The notes below the pieces were generated by a model. That model worked only from the letters and a program-made list of their open reading frames with translations. It was not told where the DNA came from and made no database searches. A DNA stretch of 64,000 nucleotides, from assembly GCA_963812525.1 (NCBI GenBank), contig CAWEVL010000010.1:682001-746000 (forward strand), read 5' to 3'. The position numbers were made by a program, and so were the translations under genes. Below, piece after piece: positions 17,055-25,614 of this stretch. Source of the DNA: Bog-756 sp963812525. GTDB taxonomy: Bacteria > Actinomycetota > Acidimicrobiia > Acidimicrobiales > RAAP-2. How positions within the stretch are numbered: position 1 is the first letter of the stretch; each line of letters opens with the position of its first letter.

Positions 17055-18109
17055 CGACCCGTTCCGAGAGTGACGTTGCCGTCATGGCCGTCCACCGACC
17101 ACAATCCGAGATCGCAGGCGGGCAGGACCGAGCACCCGGCGCACAGTGGATTGGGGCCCCGGCCGGGCTCGGCCCCGTCAGCCTGCCGCCGGAGCAGCCG
17201 GGCACCGGTGAGGGTCCGCCGGGCCGCCCCGACCAGTAGCTCGTCGGTGACCGGGTCCACGTCCAGCTCGCCGGTCCGGGTGTAGTACGTGGCCACCACG
17301 AAGGGGGGAGCAGGGCTCCGGAACGCCTCCAGCAGGGCGTAGAAATGGAGGTCCGTGCGGTGTTCGACACGCCGGGATCCCGACTTCACCTCGACGAGGG
17401 CCACCGAGGCCTCGTCACGGGCAGGACGGCCGATGGCCAGGTCCACGCGGGCCGACAGGTCGACGGTCCCGCCGGCCAGTCGGACCCGCAGGGCCTCCCG
17501 GGTGCGGGGCAGCCAGGCCGGATCCAGCCCCGGCCAGCGCCGGCGGAGCCCGTCGGCCTGCCGCTCCACCTCGGCCCTGAGCTCGTCCCGCTCCGGGCCG
17601 GCCAGGCGCTCGATCCACGACCACAGGTCGGCCTGGCGGTCGTCCACGGCCAGCGCGGCCAGACCGTCGGTCATCGGGTCCCCGAGGGACCCCACGGTCA
17701 CCAGCTGGCGGAAGAGCGCGTCGACGAGGGCCCCACAGGCGATGGCGACCGACAAGGGCCGCTCGCCGTATCGGGTGGCCGTGGCGTGGGCCTGGCAGGC
17801 CAGGACCCGGTGGAGCCGGCCCTTGGTCACCAGCAGGGCCGGGCGACCGGTCCCGTCGCCCTGCAACTCCGACTCGAGCCCGGTGCGCAGGCTCTGGACC
17901 AGGTCGGGATGGGCCCGGGGCCGGGGCCGGCCGGTGACCCGCAGGCGTTGGAGCAGGGCGTCGCCCGACAGGGGCTCCCAGCAGGTCAGGGGGCCGGACC
18001 GACGGTCGACCGGGGCCGCCGGGGCCGCCGTACCGGCTCCCGGCAACCGAGCGGGAGCCGCGTGAGCCCCTGACGCCCCCCTCGGGCGCTCGATGTCCAG
18101 TACGACCAT
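17051..18109 (-). CDS. RecB/Cas4-like PD-(D/E)XK nuclease with C-terminal Cys cluster
   Basis: 352 residues from ATG 18109. The nuclease core is near residues 225-290: Asp in ARVDLAIG, then ExK in ALVEVKSG, and a conserved Tyr in DLHFYALLEA, the order seen in the PDDEXK_1 family. The end carries CAGCSVLPAC (C-x2-C-x5-C), which with one upstream Cys (for example LTCWEP near residue 45) would form a 4Fe-4S cluster as in AddB and Cas4. Such enzymes cut DNA ends or single strands. No helicase, CRISPR array or other Cas gene is nearby. The start lies 66 bases from the divergent patatin gene. Confidence 0.78.
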   Translation of the reverse strand: MVVLDIERPRGASGAHAAPARLPGAGTAAPAAPVDRRSGPLTCWEPLSGDALLQRLRVTGRPRPRAHPDLVQSLRTGLESELQGDGTGRPALLVTKGRLHRVLACQAHATATRYGERPLSVAIACGALVDALFRQLVTVGSLGDPMTDGLAALAVDDRQADLWSWIERLAGPERDELRAEVERQADGLRRRWPGLDPAWLPRTREALRVRLAGGTVDLSARVDLAIGRPARDEASVALVEVKSGSRRVEHRTDLHFYALLEAFRSPAPPFVVATYYTRTGELDVDPVTDELLVGAARRTLTGARLLRRQADGAEPGRGPNPLCAGCSVLPACDLGLWSVDGHDGNVTLGTGR

Positions 18110-18175
18110 GGCCTGAAGGGTGCCTGACGGGTGTGACAGCGGTATCGGGCCAGGGCACCGGTAGCCTCGTCCCCG

Positions 18176-19369
18176 ATGATGCCCGTGGCCGCCGACACCT
18201 GGTTCGCCGTCGTGTTCACCATCTTCGTCGTGGTCACCGTGGTGCTGTTGGTCCTGGTCATCCGGTTCACGCTCCAGCGTGCGGCCGCCTCCCGGACCGC
18301 ATGGCTGGCCGATCAGGAGGACGGGGACGAACTCGAGGAGCCGGGTCCCCGGACGGCGTTGGTCCTGGCCGGCGGAGGCACGAGGGGGGCGCTCCAGATC
18401 GGGATGCTCCAGGTCCTCACCGAGCACGGCTTCGTCCCCGACCGGATCTACGGCGCGTCGGTGGGCGCGGTGAACGGCACCGCCTTCGCCGGGGACCCCA
18501 CGCGCCGGGGCGTCGAGCGCATGACCGAGATCTGGCGGGGCCTCACCCGTGAGTCGGTCTACCCCCAGGGTCGGCTGCACGGCCCCTGGCTCTACTTCCA
18601 GCAGCGGGACTCGGTCTTCGTGAACTCCGGACTCCGGAAGGTCATCGAGGACGGGATCGGCTTCGAACGACTGGAGGACGCGGTGATCCCCGTCGAGGTG
18701 GTGGCCACCTCGCTCACCGATGGGGGCGAGCGCTGGTTCACCTACGGTCCCGCGGCCCAGGCGGTGCTGGCCTCCTCGGCCGTCCCCGCCATCTTCCCTC
18801 CGGTGGAGATCGACGGGGAGCGCTACATCGACGGGGGTGTGGTCAACAATGTGCCCATCCGCCGGGCCATCGACGCCGGCGCCACCCGGATCGTGGTGTT
18901 GCTCTGCGCCCCGCCCGTCTACACGCCGGCGTCGCCCAAGCGGCCGGTCGAGGCCATGTTCAACGCCCTGATGATCTCCATCCACGCCCGCTTCGCCCGG
19001 GACATGGCCCAGCTGCCCCCCGGGGTGGAGGTCATCGTCTGCACCGGGAGCGAGTCGGCGACCCGGGACTTCGACGATTTCTCCACGACGGAGGCCCTCA
19101 TCGCCCAGGGGAGGGAGGAGGCGGCCGAGGTGGTCCGGCGCTACGGCCTGGGCCGGCCCGGGGCGGTCGACGCCACCGCCTCCGGGGGCCCGGTGCCGGT
19201 TCCGGAATCAGACGCCACCCCGCGGACGGCCGAATCCGTCGCCGCGCCGGTCGGGACCGTCCTCCCGGCCGATCCCGACCCGAACCCGGAGGCGGCAGTG
19301 GAAGGACTGGCCGTGGGGGCCGACCCCGGCCCCGGTGGTCCGTCGATCCAGCCCGATCCGGGGACGTAG
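18176..19369 (+). CDS. Patatin-like phospholipase with N-terminal membrane anchor
   Basis: 397 residues. One membrane helix (about 10-30) anchors the protein. The patatin domain has the oxyanion hole GGGTRGALQ near residue 66, the nucleophile Ser95 in GASVGA and the catalytic Asp in YIDGGVVNNVPI. The family (RssA-like) hydrolyses phospholipid acyl esters or lysophospholipids. After about residue 330 the tail is low-complexity Pro, Ala, Asp and Gly. The last 229 bases overlap the 3' end of the acetyltransferase gene on the other strand. Confidence 0.87.
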   Translation: MMPVAADTWFAVVFTIFVVVTVVLLVLVIRFTLQRAAASRTAWLADQEDGDELEEPGPRTALVLAGGGTRGALQIGMLQVLTEHGFVPDRIYGASVGAVNGTAFAGDPTRRGVERMTEIWRGLTRESVYPQGRLHGPWLYFQQRDSVFVNSGLRKVIEDGIGFERLEDAVIPVEVVATSLTDGGERWFTYGPAAQAVLASSAVPAIFPPVEIDGERYIDGGVVNNVPIRRAIDAGATRIVVLLCAPPVYTPASPKRPVEAMFNALMISIHARFARDMAQLPPGVEVIVCTGSESATRDFDDFSTTEALIAQGREEAAEVVRRYGLGRPGAVDATASGGPVPVPESDATPRTAESVAAPVGTVLPADPDPNPEAAVEGLAVGADPGPGGPSIQPDPGT

Positions 19370-20019
19370 CGGCGGACGATCCGGGCCGGCACCCCGGCGA
19401 TCACGCAGTGGTCGGGAAATGTACCCCGCACGATGGCGCCCGCACCCACCACCACGTTCCGACCCAGGCGGCTTCCCGGGAGGACCACCACCCCGGTGCC
19501 CAGCCAGCTGCCGGTGCCGATGCGGACCGGGTCGTCGCTCGGCCACTGGACGTGGACCGCTTCGTCGGGGTTCTCGTAGCCGTGGTTCTGGTCGGTGATG
19601 TAGACGTAGGGACCGGTGTGGACGTCGTCGCCGATGTCGATCTCGAAGTGGCCGACGATGTGGCTGCCGCGTCCGATCATGCAGCGATCCCCGATGCGTA
19701 CCACCGGGTCGGTGACCATCGTCTGTCCCGGCACCATCCCGGCCGAGATGCTCACGTGGGGGCCGACCAGGGTGTCCTGGCCGAGGTGGATCCACCGCTC
19801 GCCGAAGACTGCACCGGTCGGGAAGGCCAGGCAGCTCCCCGAACCGAAGGCTCCGAACCGGTGGGCCAGCCGGTCGTCGGGGCCGGTGGCCCCGTGGCGG
19901 GCCATCCAGTTCCAGCAGGCATGGATGGCGGCATGGGTCCACCGTCGGTAGCGCGGGGAGGGCGACCGGGCGGGGAGGGAGGGATGCCGCGGCGTGGCTG
20001 CGTCCGGACCGATGACCAT
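19141..20019 (-). CDS. Left-handed beta-helix acyltransferase (hexapeptide repeats)
   Basis: 292 residues from ATG 20019; a GTG a little upstream (20076 region) is also possible. Residues about 75-215 show hexapeptide repeats: DTLVGPHVSISAGM, VVRIGDRCMIGRGSHIVG, IDIGDDVHTGPYVYI, RIGTGSWLGTGVVVLPG and NVVVGAGAIVRGTF. The catalytic-type His is in TDQNHGYENP, and the CVIAGVPARIVR ending is usual for sugar or thiogalactoside O-acetyltransferases. The final 75 residues are low-complexity Ser, Gly, Thr and Pro and are encoded opposite the patatin tail. Acceptor unknown. Confidence 0.82.
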   Translation of the reverse strand: MVIGPDAATPRHPSLPARSPSPRYRRWTHAAIHACWNWMARHGATGPDDRLAHRFGAFGSGSCLAFPTGAVFGERWIHLGQDTLVGPHVSISAGMVPGQTMVTDPVVRIGDRCMIGRGSHIVGHFEIDIGDDVHTGPYVYITDQNHGYENPDEAVHVQWPSDDPVRIGTGSWLGTGVVVLPGSRLGRNVVVGAGAIVRGTFPDHCVIAGVPARIVRRYVPGSGWIDGPPGPGSAPTASPSTAASGFGSGSAGRTVPTGAATDSAVRGVASDSGTGTGPPEAVASTAPGRPRP

Positions 20020-20145
20020 CAGGGGCAGGTCGTCCGACGCTCGTCCTCGATCAGGGCCCGGGCTGCCTGGGGTCACGCCCGCGACGCTAACTGATGGCCG
20101 TCCCACCCGGCCAAGGGGGATCCCCCGGGTGCATAGTGTGGCCCG

Positions 20146-20922
20146 GTGCCCGACGACCCCCAGCGCGACGCCGCCATCCGGGCCCAGCTCGGACGAACGG
20201 GGTTCGAGAGCGGGTCGGACGTCTACGAACGGGCCCGCCCCACCTATCCCGACGAGGCCGTGGGCCTGCTGGCCGCCACCGCCGGCCTCACCGGTGGCAG
20301 CCGGGTGCTGGACCTGGCGGCCGGGACCGGCAAACTGACCCGGCAGCTGCAGGCGCGAGGGGTGCAGTGCGTGGGGGCCGAGCCGTCCCCCACCATGCGC
20401 GAGGTGTTCGCCCGGGTCGTGCCCGGGGTGCCCATGGTCGGCGCTACCGCCGAACGGATCCCACTGGGTGGCGGAACGGTGGACGCCGTGGTGGTGGCCC
20501 AGGCGTTCCACTGGTTCGACCCCGAGGTGGCCCTGGCCGAGATCGATCGGGTCCTCCGACCGGGTGGGTGGCTGGCCCTGGTCTGGAACGAGCGCGACGA
20601 GTCCGACCCCATGGTCAACGAGCTGGTGGGCATCTCCAAATGGGATGTCTGCGCCCCCTATCCGGTGGGCATGGACTTCGGAGTGGTCATCGACCGGAGC
20701 GGGCGGTTCGGCCCGGTGCGGCGCACCAAATTCCCGTTCGTCCAGGAACTGGACCTGGCCGCGTTCGTCGAGCAGGTGGCCTCCCGGAGCTACGTGCAGG
20801 TGCTCCCGGATCGGGAGCGGTGGGCCCTCCTCGACCAGGTGGAGGCGTTCGGCGCCACGCTCCCCCGGCCCATCGCCATGCCCTACATCACTGACCTGTT
20901 CTGTGCCCGCCTGGCCCGGTGA
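20146..20922 (+). CDS. SAM-dependent class I methyltransferase
   Basis: 258 residues from GTG 20146. Motif I is VLDLAAGTGKLTRQL, motif II GAEPSPTM, and motif IV VVVAQAFHWFDP, as in Methyltransf_11 proteins; the HWF after motif IV marks the subgroup related to trans-aconitate or small-molecule methyltransferases. It stands alone between the divergent acetyltransferase gene and the EthD-like gene. Substrate unknown. Confidence 0.88.
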   Translation: MPDDPQRDAAIRAQLGRTGFESGSDVYERARPTYPDEAVGLLAATAGLTGGSRVLDLAAGTGKLTRQLQARGVQCVGAEPSPTMREVFARVVPGVPMVGATAERIPLGGGTVDAVVVAQAFHWFDPEVALAEIDRVLRPGGWLALVWNERDESDPMVNELVGISKWDVCAPYPVGMDFGVVIDRSGRFGPVRRTKFPFVQELDLAAFVEQVASRSYVQVLPDRERWALLDQVEAFGATLPRPIAMPYITDLFCARLAR

Positions 20923-21028
20923 CCGGCGCGGGGCACCGTGGTGTGGTTTGCCAACCGGCCGTCACCGGAGGCAGCCTCTTCATTGGCCCGTCGCCGTGTC
21001 CGGGCCACACCCCAGGAGGGACCCACCG

Positions 21029-21394
21029 ATGATCAAGCTCACATGTCTGCTCAAGCGCAGGGAGGGGATGACCCCGGCCGAGTTCCAGGACTACTGGAAG
21101 AACAACCACGGCCCCCTCATTGCCTCCAGCCAGTGCGGCAGCCACGTGATCCGCTACGAGCAGAACCCCCGGGCCCTCACCGACTACCGGAGCGACGACG
21201 ACCGGTCGGGATACGACGGGGTCACCGTGCAGTGGTTCGCCTCCATGGACGACTACTACGCCCACATGAGCGATGTCGACTCCCCGGCCATGTTCGAGGA
21301 CCTGCCCAAATTCCTCGACACCGACCACCTCGAGTTCGTGCTCACCGAGGAACCCAGGGTGATCATGGACGGCGAGATCGACTGGACGGCGTGA
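21029..21394 (+). CDS. EthD-family ferredoxin-like dimeric alpha/beta-barrel protein
   Basis: 121 residues from ATG 21029, with GGAGGG eight bases upstream. The start MIKLTCLLKRREGMTPAEFQ and the NHGPLI motif are the signature of EthD domains, small ferredoxin-like folds found as accessory or enzyme subunits next to P450s in ether and aromatic breakdown. The P450 at 22472 is close by but is separated by a cobalamin-binding-type gene and has its own promoter. It could also act as a small dehydratase or oxygenase. Function is inferred from family only. Confidence 0.82.
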   Translation: MIKLTCLLKRREGMTPAEFQDYWKNNHGPLIASSQCGSHVIRYEQNPRALTDYRSDDDRSGYDGVTVQWFASMDDYYAHMSDVDSPAMFEDLPKFLDTDHLEFVLTEEPRVIMDGEIDWTA

Positions 21395-21465
21395 CCGACG
21401 CCTGACCCCTCGGCGAACGGGTGCCTGGCCCCGTCGCCGCCGTGTCCCGTTGCTACCGTCGGACG

Positions 21466-22365
21466 GTGCGCATCGTCTCCCTGCTCCCCTCGGCCACCGA
21501 GATCCTGTTCGCCATCGGCGCCGGTGACCAGGTTCGCGGCGTGACCTTCGAGTGCGACTATCCCGAGGAGGCCCGGCTCCGGACGATCGTCTCCACCACC
21601 GAGCTCCCCGCCGGACTCACCCCGGCCCAGATCGACACCGAGGTGAGGGCCAGATTGGCGGCCGGCGAGGACCTCTACACCCTCGACGAGGGCGCCCTGG
21701 GCGAGCTCGACCCCGATCTGGTGGTGACCCAGGACCTGTGCGCCGTCTGCGCCGTAGACAGCACCGAGGTCGACGTGGCCCTGGCCCACCTGGGCTGTCG
21801 AGCCGAGGTGCTGACCCTCGATCCCATGACCCTTGACCAGGTACTGGAGTCCATCGGGGCGGTGGGACGGGCCACCGACCGCCAGCGGGCGGCAGACCGG
21901 TTGGTGGCCGACCTCCGTCGCCGGCTCGGTGCGGTGGCCGGTGCCGTGGCTGATCGGCCCCGGCCCCGGGTGGCCGTGGTGGAGTGGACCGACCCACCCT
22001 TCTCCTCGGGCCACTGGGTGCCCGACATGGTGACGGCCGCCGGGGGCCGCTCGGTATTGGGACGATCGGGGACCCGGTCGGCGCAGGTGAGCTGGGACGA
22101 CGTGGCGGAGGCAGCGGCCGACCTGATCGTGGTGGCACCGTGTGGCTTCCGACTCCGGGGGGCGGAGGCCCTGGCCGGGGAGCTGGTCGCCTCGGGACGC
22201 CTGCCCGAAGCGATCCCGGTGTGGGCCGTGGACGCCGACGCCGCCTTCGTGAGACCCGGGCCCCGTCTGGTGGACGGGGTCGAGGCGTTGGCCGCCGTGT
22301 TCCACCCGGGCTTGCTCCCCCTCCCCGACCACCTGGCGGCCCTGGTCACCACCGGGCGGTCCTGA
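21466..22365 (+). CDS. BtuF-like cobalamin-binding (periplasmic-binding-fold) protein without signal peptide
   Basis: 299 residues from GTG 21466. It opens RIVSLLPSATEILFAIGA and continues GVTFECDYPEEA, the classic start of the class III binding-protein fold (PF01497), with VVEWTDPPFSSGHWVPDMV in the second lobe. No signal peptide or lipobox is visible, and no ABC permease or ATPase is adjacent. Cytoplasmic versions of this family are common in actinobacteria and are annotated as cobalamin-binding proteins. Two Cys lie in DLCAVCAV. Ligand is inferred from family. Confidence 0.8.
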   Translation: MRIVSLLPSATEILFAIGAGDQVRGVTFECDYPEEARLRTIVSTTELPAGLTPAQIDTEVRARLAAGEDLYTLDEGALGELDPDLVVTQDLCAVCAVDSTEVDVALAHLGCRAEVLTLDPMTLDQVLESIGAVGRATDRQRAADRLVADLRRRLGAVAGAVADRPRPRVAVVEWTDPPFSSGHWVPDMVTAAGGRSVLGRSGTRSAQVSWDDVAEAAADLIVVAPCGFRLRGAEALAGELVASGRLPEAIPVWAVDADAAFVRPGPRLVDGVEALAAVFHPGLLPLPDHLAALVTTGRS

Positions 22366-22395
22366 GCACCGGCCACCCTCGCCCCCGCCACTGCA

Positions 22396-22449
22396 TTGAC
22401 GAACCGTCGATTCGGACTTACTATCCAGCGTGTCGGACACACTGTCCGA
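22396..22449 (+). promoter_or_regulatory. P450 operon promoter with palindromic operator
   Basis: TTGACG (22396-22401) and TACTAT (22419-22424) are separated by exactly 17 bases, a near-consensus housekeeping promoter. A perfect inverted repeat, TCGGACA-CAC-TGTCCGA, follows at 22433-22449 and covers the expected transcription start. It is the natural operator for the TetR repressor encoded at the end of the same operon (23722-24345), giving an autoregulated circuit. Confidence 0.7.
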
Positions 22450-22471
22450 TTGAACGGAAAGAGCATCCGAC

Positions 22472-23725
22472 ATGCCCCAGGACGAGATCGACATCAGCAG
22501 GATCAGCTTCGACGACATCAACCTGCTGGACTCCAAGGCCTTCACCGAGCGCGTTCCCCACGAGTGGTTCGCCTACCTGCGCAAGCACGCCCCGGTGTGG
22601 TGGCAGGAAGAGGAGAGCGGCCCTGGCTTCTGGGCGGTGACGACCCATGCCGAGGCCACGACGGTCAACCGCGACTACGAGCACTTCTCCTCGTCCAAGC
22701 AGGCCACGTTCCTCTGGGACCTCGCCCCGGACGATCTGGCCCAGCAGCAGATGCTCATGCTCAACATGGACCCCCCGCTGCATACCCGCTACCGGCGACT
22801 GGTCAACAAGGGCTTCACCCCGCGGATGGTCAACCAGCTCCACGACCGGATCAACGCCGCCGCCGACGAGATCATCGATTCGGTCATCGAGAAGGGCAGC
22901 GCCGACTTCGTCACCGACATCGCCGCCGAGCTGCCCCTCGTGGTCATCGCCGAGCTGCTGGGTGTGCCCAACGAGGACCGCCACCGGATGTTCAACTGGT
23001 CCAACCGGATGATCGGCAGCGATGACCCCGAGTACCAGACCGACGAGTCGGTTCCCCAGCAGGCGGCCATGGAGCTCTATGCCTACGCCTCGGCCCTGTT
23101 CGAGACCAAGCGGATCGACCCCCACGAGGACCTGATGAGCGTGCTCACCGAGGTCGACGTGGAGGGCGAGAAGCTCAACTCGGTCGAGCTCGAACTGTTC
23201 TTCCTCCTTCTCACCGTGGCCGGCAACGAGACCACCCGGAACCTCATCTCCGGGGGCATGGCCGCCTTCTTCGACCATCCCGACCAGTGGGAGATGCTCC
23301 GCAAGGATCGTTCCCTGCTCCCGTCGGCCACCGAGGAGATGCTGCGCTACGTCAGCCCGGTGATGAACTTCCGGCGCCAGACGACCAGCGCCTTCGATCT
23401 CGGCGACCAGCACATCGAGGAGGACACCAAAGTGGTGTTCTTCCACGTCTCGGCCAACCGGGACGAGCGTGTCTTCGAGAACCCCCAGGCCTTCGACATC
23501 ACCCGTGACCCCAATCCCCACATGGCCTTCGGGGCCGGGGGCCCCCACTTCTGCCTGGGGGCCAACCTGGCCCGCATGGAGATCCGGGTGATGTTCGAGC
23601 ACCTGCTCGACCGCATGCCCGACATCACGCTCGACGGCGAGGTGGAACGGCTGCAGTCGGCGTTCATCAGCGGCGTGAAGCACATACCGGTGGCCTTCCC
23701 ATCGGCCGCCCGCGTCTCGTCTTGA
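22472..23725 (+). CDS. Cytochrome P450
   Basis: 417 residues from ATG 22472. All P450 marks are present: the I-helix AGNETTRN (250-257) with the oxygen-activating Thr, ExxR in EEMLR (289-292) and the haem loop FGAGGPHFCLGANLAR with axial Cys361. Length and the HEWFAYLRKHAPVWW start resemble soluble actinobacterial P450s of steroid, terpene or fatty-acid oxidation (CYP125/142-like groups), but the substrate cannot be assigned. No ferredoxin gene is adjacent. Its stop overlaps the TetR start. Confidence 0.94.
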   Translation: MPQDEIDISRISFDDINLLDSKAFTERVPHEWFAYLRKHAPVWWQEEESGPGFWAVTTHAEATTVNRDYEHFSSSKQATFLWDLAPDDLAQQQMLMLNMDPPLHTRYRRLVNKGFTPRMVNQLHDRINAAADEIIDSVIEKGSADFVTDIAAELPLVVIAELLGVPNEDRHRMFNWSNRMIGSDDPEYQTDESVPQQAAMELYAYASALFETKRIDPHEDLMSVLTEVDVEGEKLNSVELELFFLLLTVAGNETTRNLISGGMAAFFDHPDQWEMLRKDRSLLPSATEEMLRYVSPVMNFRRQTTSAFDLGDQHIEEDTKVVFFHVSANRDERVFENPQAFDITRDPNPHMAFGAGGPHFCLGANLARMEIRVMFEHLLDRMPDITLDGEVERLQSAFISGVKHIPVAFPSAARVSS

Positions 23726-24345
23726 CCGCCGATCGCCGGCCGGCCGGCAATCTCAAGGAGGTCATCCGGGATTTCCGTCGCGACCAGGTCATCGAGGTGG
23801 CCAGGCGGCTGTTCGGCGAGCGGGGCACGACCGACGTCTCCATGGACGAGATCGCGGCCGAGGCCGGCGTGGCCCGCTCCACCGTGTACGTCTACTTCGC
23901 CAACCGCGACGAACTGCTGCGGGCGTGCCTGAAAGGGATGCACGACCAGCTCCTCGAGGACATCGCCGGGACCTGGGAGCTCGACGCTGAGCCCGCGCAC
24001 CGGCTCCAGCGGCTGGTCGAGGCCATGCTGGTGCGGATCGACGACAACCCGGCGTTCTTCCGGCTGGCCCTGCTGACTCAGGGAACGGTCAGCCAGGGGG
24101 GCGAGGCCGTGGGCACAGAGCTGGCGCTCATCGGCCTCAACATCGCCCGGCTGCTCACCGACCTGTATGTCGACGGGGTGGCGTCGGGCATCTTTCGCCA
24201 GATGGATCCGGATCAGGCCGTCAGGCTGATCGGTCAGCAGATCTACGGCGCCATGTCGGTACGGGCCGCCGAGCCGCTGCCGCCCGAGGCCTCGGGGGCG
24301 GCCGGCCAGATCTGCGACTTCCTCCTTCGAGGCCTCGGGACCTGA
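23722..24345 (+). CDS. TetR-family repressor of the P450 operon
   Basis: 207 residues if started at TTG 23722, which overlaps the P450 stop; no better in-frame ATG or GTG exists before the DNA-binding domain. The helix-turn-helix occupies about residues 17-62 (VIEVARRLFGERG, MDEIAAEAGVARSTVYVYF). The ligand domain follows (MLVRIDDNPAFFRLALLTQG). Co-transcription with the P450 and the palindrome in the promoter suggest it senses the P450 substrate or product. Confidence 0.88.
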   Translation: MTADRRPAGNLKEVIRDFRRDQVIEVARRLFGERGTTDVSMDEIAAEAGVARSTVYVYFANRDELLRACLKGMHDQLLEDIAGTWELDAEPAHRLQRLVEAMLVRIDDNPAFFRLALLTQGTVSQGGEAVGTELALIGLNIARLLTDLYVDGVASGIFRQMDPDQAVRLIGQQIYGAMSVRAAEPLPPEASGAAGQICDFLLRGLGT

Positions 24346-24352
24346 GCGCCGG

Positions 24353-25537
24353 TCAGACCGGCTCGGGCTCCCGCTGACCCAGCTCCTCGAGCTCGTCCAG
24401 CCCGGAGGTGAGCGCCTGCTCGAGCGCGTCACGCCGGCGTGACCGCTCGGCCGCCGCCTCCCAGCGGCCCTCCACCCGACCGAACCGCCAGACGGCCAGG
24501 GCAATGGCCCAGACCACGACGAACACGCCCACGATGATGAAGCCGGCCTGGTTGATGTCGAAGTCGCCCAGCCAGGCCCACGCCTCACCCCGGAGGTGCA
24601 GCTCCTGGCCCAGCAGTCCGAACAGCTCGATGGACCCGATGAACAGGGCGATGCCCACGGACAGCGTCGTGATGACGATGTTGTAATAGACCTTGCGGAT
24701 CGGTCGCGAGAAGGCCCATCCGTAGGCGAAGTTCATGAAGCAGCCATCCAGGGTGTCGAACAGGCTCATCCCGGCGGCAAACAGGATCGGGAGCGAGAGG
24801 ACGGCCCAGAACGGTAGCCCGCTGGCCACCGCCGTCCCCGAGAGGACCAGCAGGGCCACCTCGGTCGCCGTGTCGAACCCCAGCCCGAACAGAACCCCGA
24901 TCGGGTACATCTTCCACGGGGTGTCGATCCGACGCGCCATCGAGCCGAAGAACCGGTTCATCAGACCCCGCTGGTTGAGCTGGAGTTCGAGGGCGTCCTC
25001 GTCGTAGACGCCGCGGCGGATGCTGAAGAACACCTTGGTGATCGAGACCAGGATGACGATGTTCAAGATGGCGATCAGGTAGAGGAAGGTGCCGGACACC
25101 GAGGTGCCGATGAGGGTGGTCCAGTGGTGCAGCCCCGAGCTGTCGTTCTTCACCTGGCCGTCGAGGTACCGGATGCCGAAGTTGAGCACCACGGCCAGGG
25201 CGAACACCACCGACGAATGGCCCAGCGAGAACCAGAAACCCACGCTCAGGGGTCGTTTGCCCTCGGCCATCAGCTTGCGGGTGGTGTTGTCGATGGCCGA
25301 GATGTGGTCGGCGTCGAAGGCGTGCCGCATGCCCAGGGTGTACGCCAGGATGCCGGTCCCGAAGCCGAAGAGCTCGGTGCGGTTGACGTGGTAGTGGTGA
25401 GGAACCGCCGCCACCAGCATGGCGAACCCGAGCACGGTGAGCCCGATCACCACGGCCGCCATGCCGGCCACCCGCCGCCACTCGGACGGGTCGAGGGAGT
25501 TCTGGATCCGACGCGCCCGACCCGGAGCCCCGATCAT
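24353..25537 (-). CDS. NixA/HoxN-type nickel (cobalt) permease
   Basis: 394 residues, about eight membrane segments. The family signature HAFDADHISAIDNTTR is at residues 72-87, GFWFSLGHSSVVF follows, and the later GLGFDTATEVALL and MSLFDTLDGCFM segments match the NiCoT family (TC 2.A.52). These import Ni2+ or Co2+ for urease, hydrogenase or cobalamin. The gene lies directly behind a Fur-family regulator and a promoter with a nickel-regulator box, which favours nickel. Cytoplasmic C-terminal tail of about 50 residues is acidic. Confidence 0.92.
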   Translation of the reverse strand: MIGAPGRARRIQNSLDPSEWRRVAGMAAVVIGLTVLGFAMLVAAVPHHYHVNRTELFGFGTGILAYTLGMRHAFDADHISAIDNTTRKLMAEGKRPLSVGFWFSLGHSSVVFALAVVLNFGIRYLDGQVKNDSSGLHHWTTLIGTSVSGTFLYLIAILNIVILVSITKVFFSIRRGVYDEDALELQLNQRGLMNRFFGSMARRIDTPWKMYPIGVLFGLGFDTATEVALLVLSGTAVASGLPFWAVLSLPILFAAGMSLFDTLDGCFMNFAYGWAFSRPIRKVYYNIVITTLSVGIALFIGSIELFGLLGQELHLRGEAWAWLGDFDINQAGFIIVGVFVVVWAIALAVWRFGRVEGRWEAAAERSRRRDALEQALTSGLDELEELGQREPEPV

Positions 25538-25577
25538 GGATCGACTCCTCGTGGCTGGCGGTCACGCATCATTTGCG

Positions 25578-25606
25578 AGACTACGTTAGTTGCGACCTAT
25601 TCGCAA
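25578..25606 (-). promoter_or_regulatory. Nur box overlapping the nickel permease promoter
   Basis: A perfect inverted repeat TTGCGA-CCTAT-TCGCAA occupies 25590-25606, matching the TTGCAA-N5-TTGCAA layout of the streptomycete Nur operator. Read on the minus strand, its outer TTGCGA (25606-25601) doubles as a -35 box, with TAGTCT as -10 (25583-25578) after 17 bases. A third TTGCGA copy lies at 25573-25578. Nickel-loaded Nur bound here would block RNA polymerase. Confidence 0.75.
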
Positions 25607-25614
25607 TAAGGTCC

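Noticed and set aside
17051..18109. Cas4 of a CRISPR system
   Set aside because: No repeat array, cas1 or cas2 exists anywhere in the window; the partner is a paralogue, not a Cas protein.
23755..23762. Perfect Shine-Dalgarno AAGGAGGT inside the P450-TetR junction
   Set aside because: No ATG, GTG or TTG lies 5-12 bases downstream in the TetR frame; a later GTG would cut into the DNA-binding domain. Kept TTG 23722.
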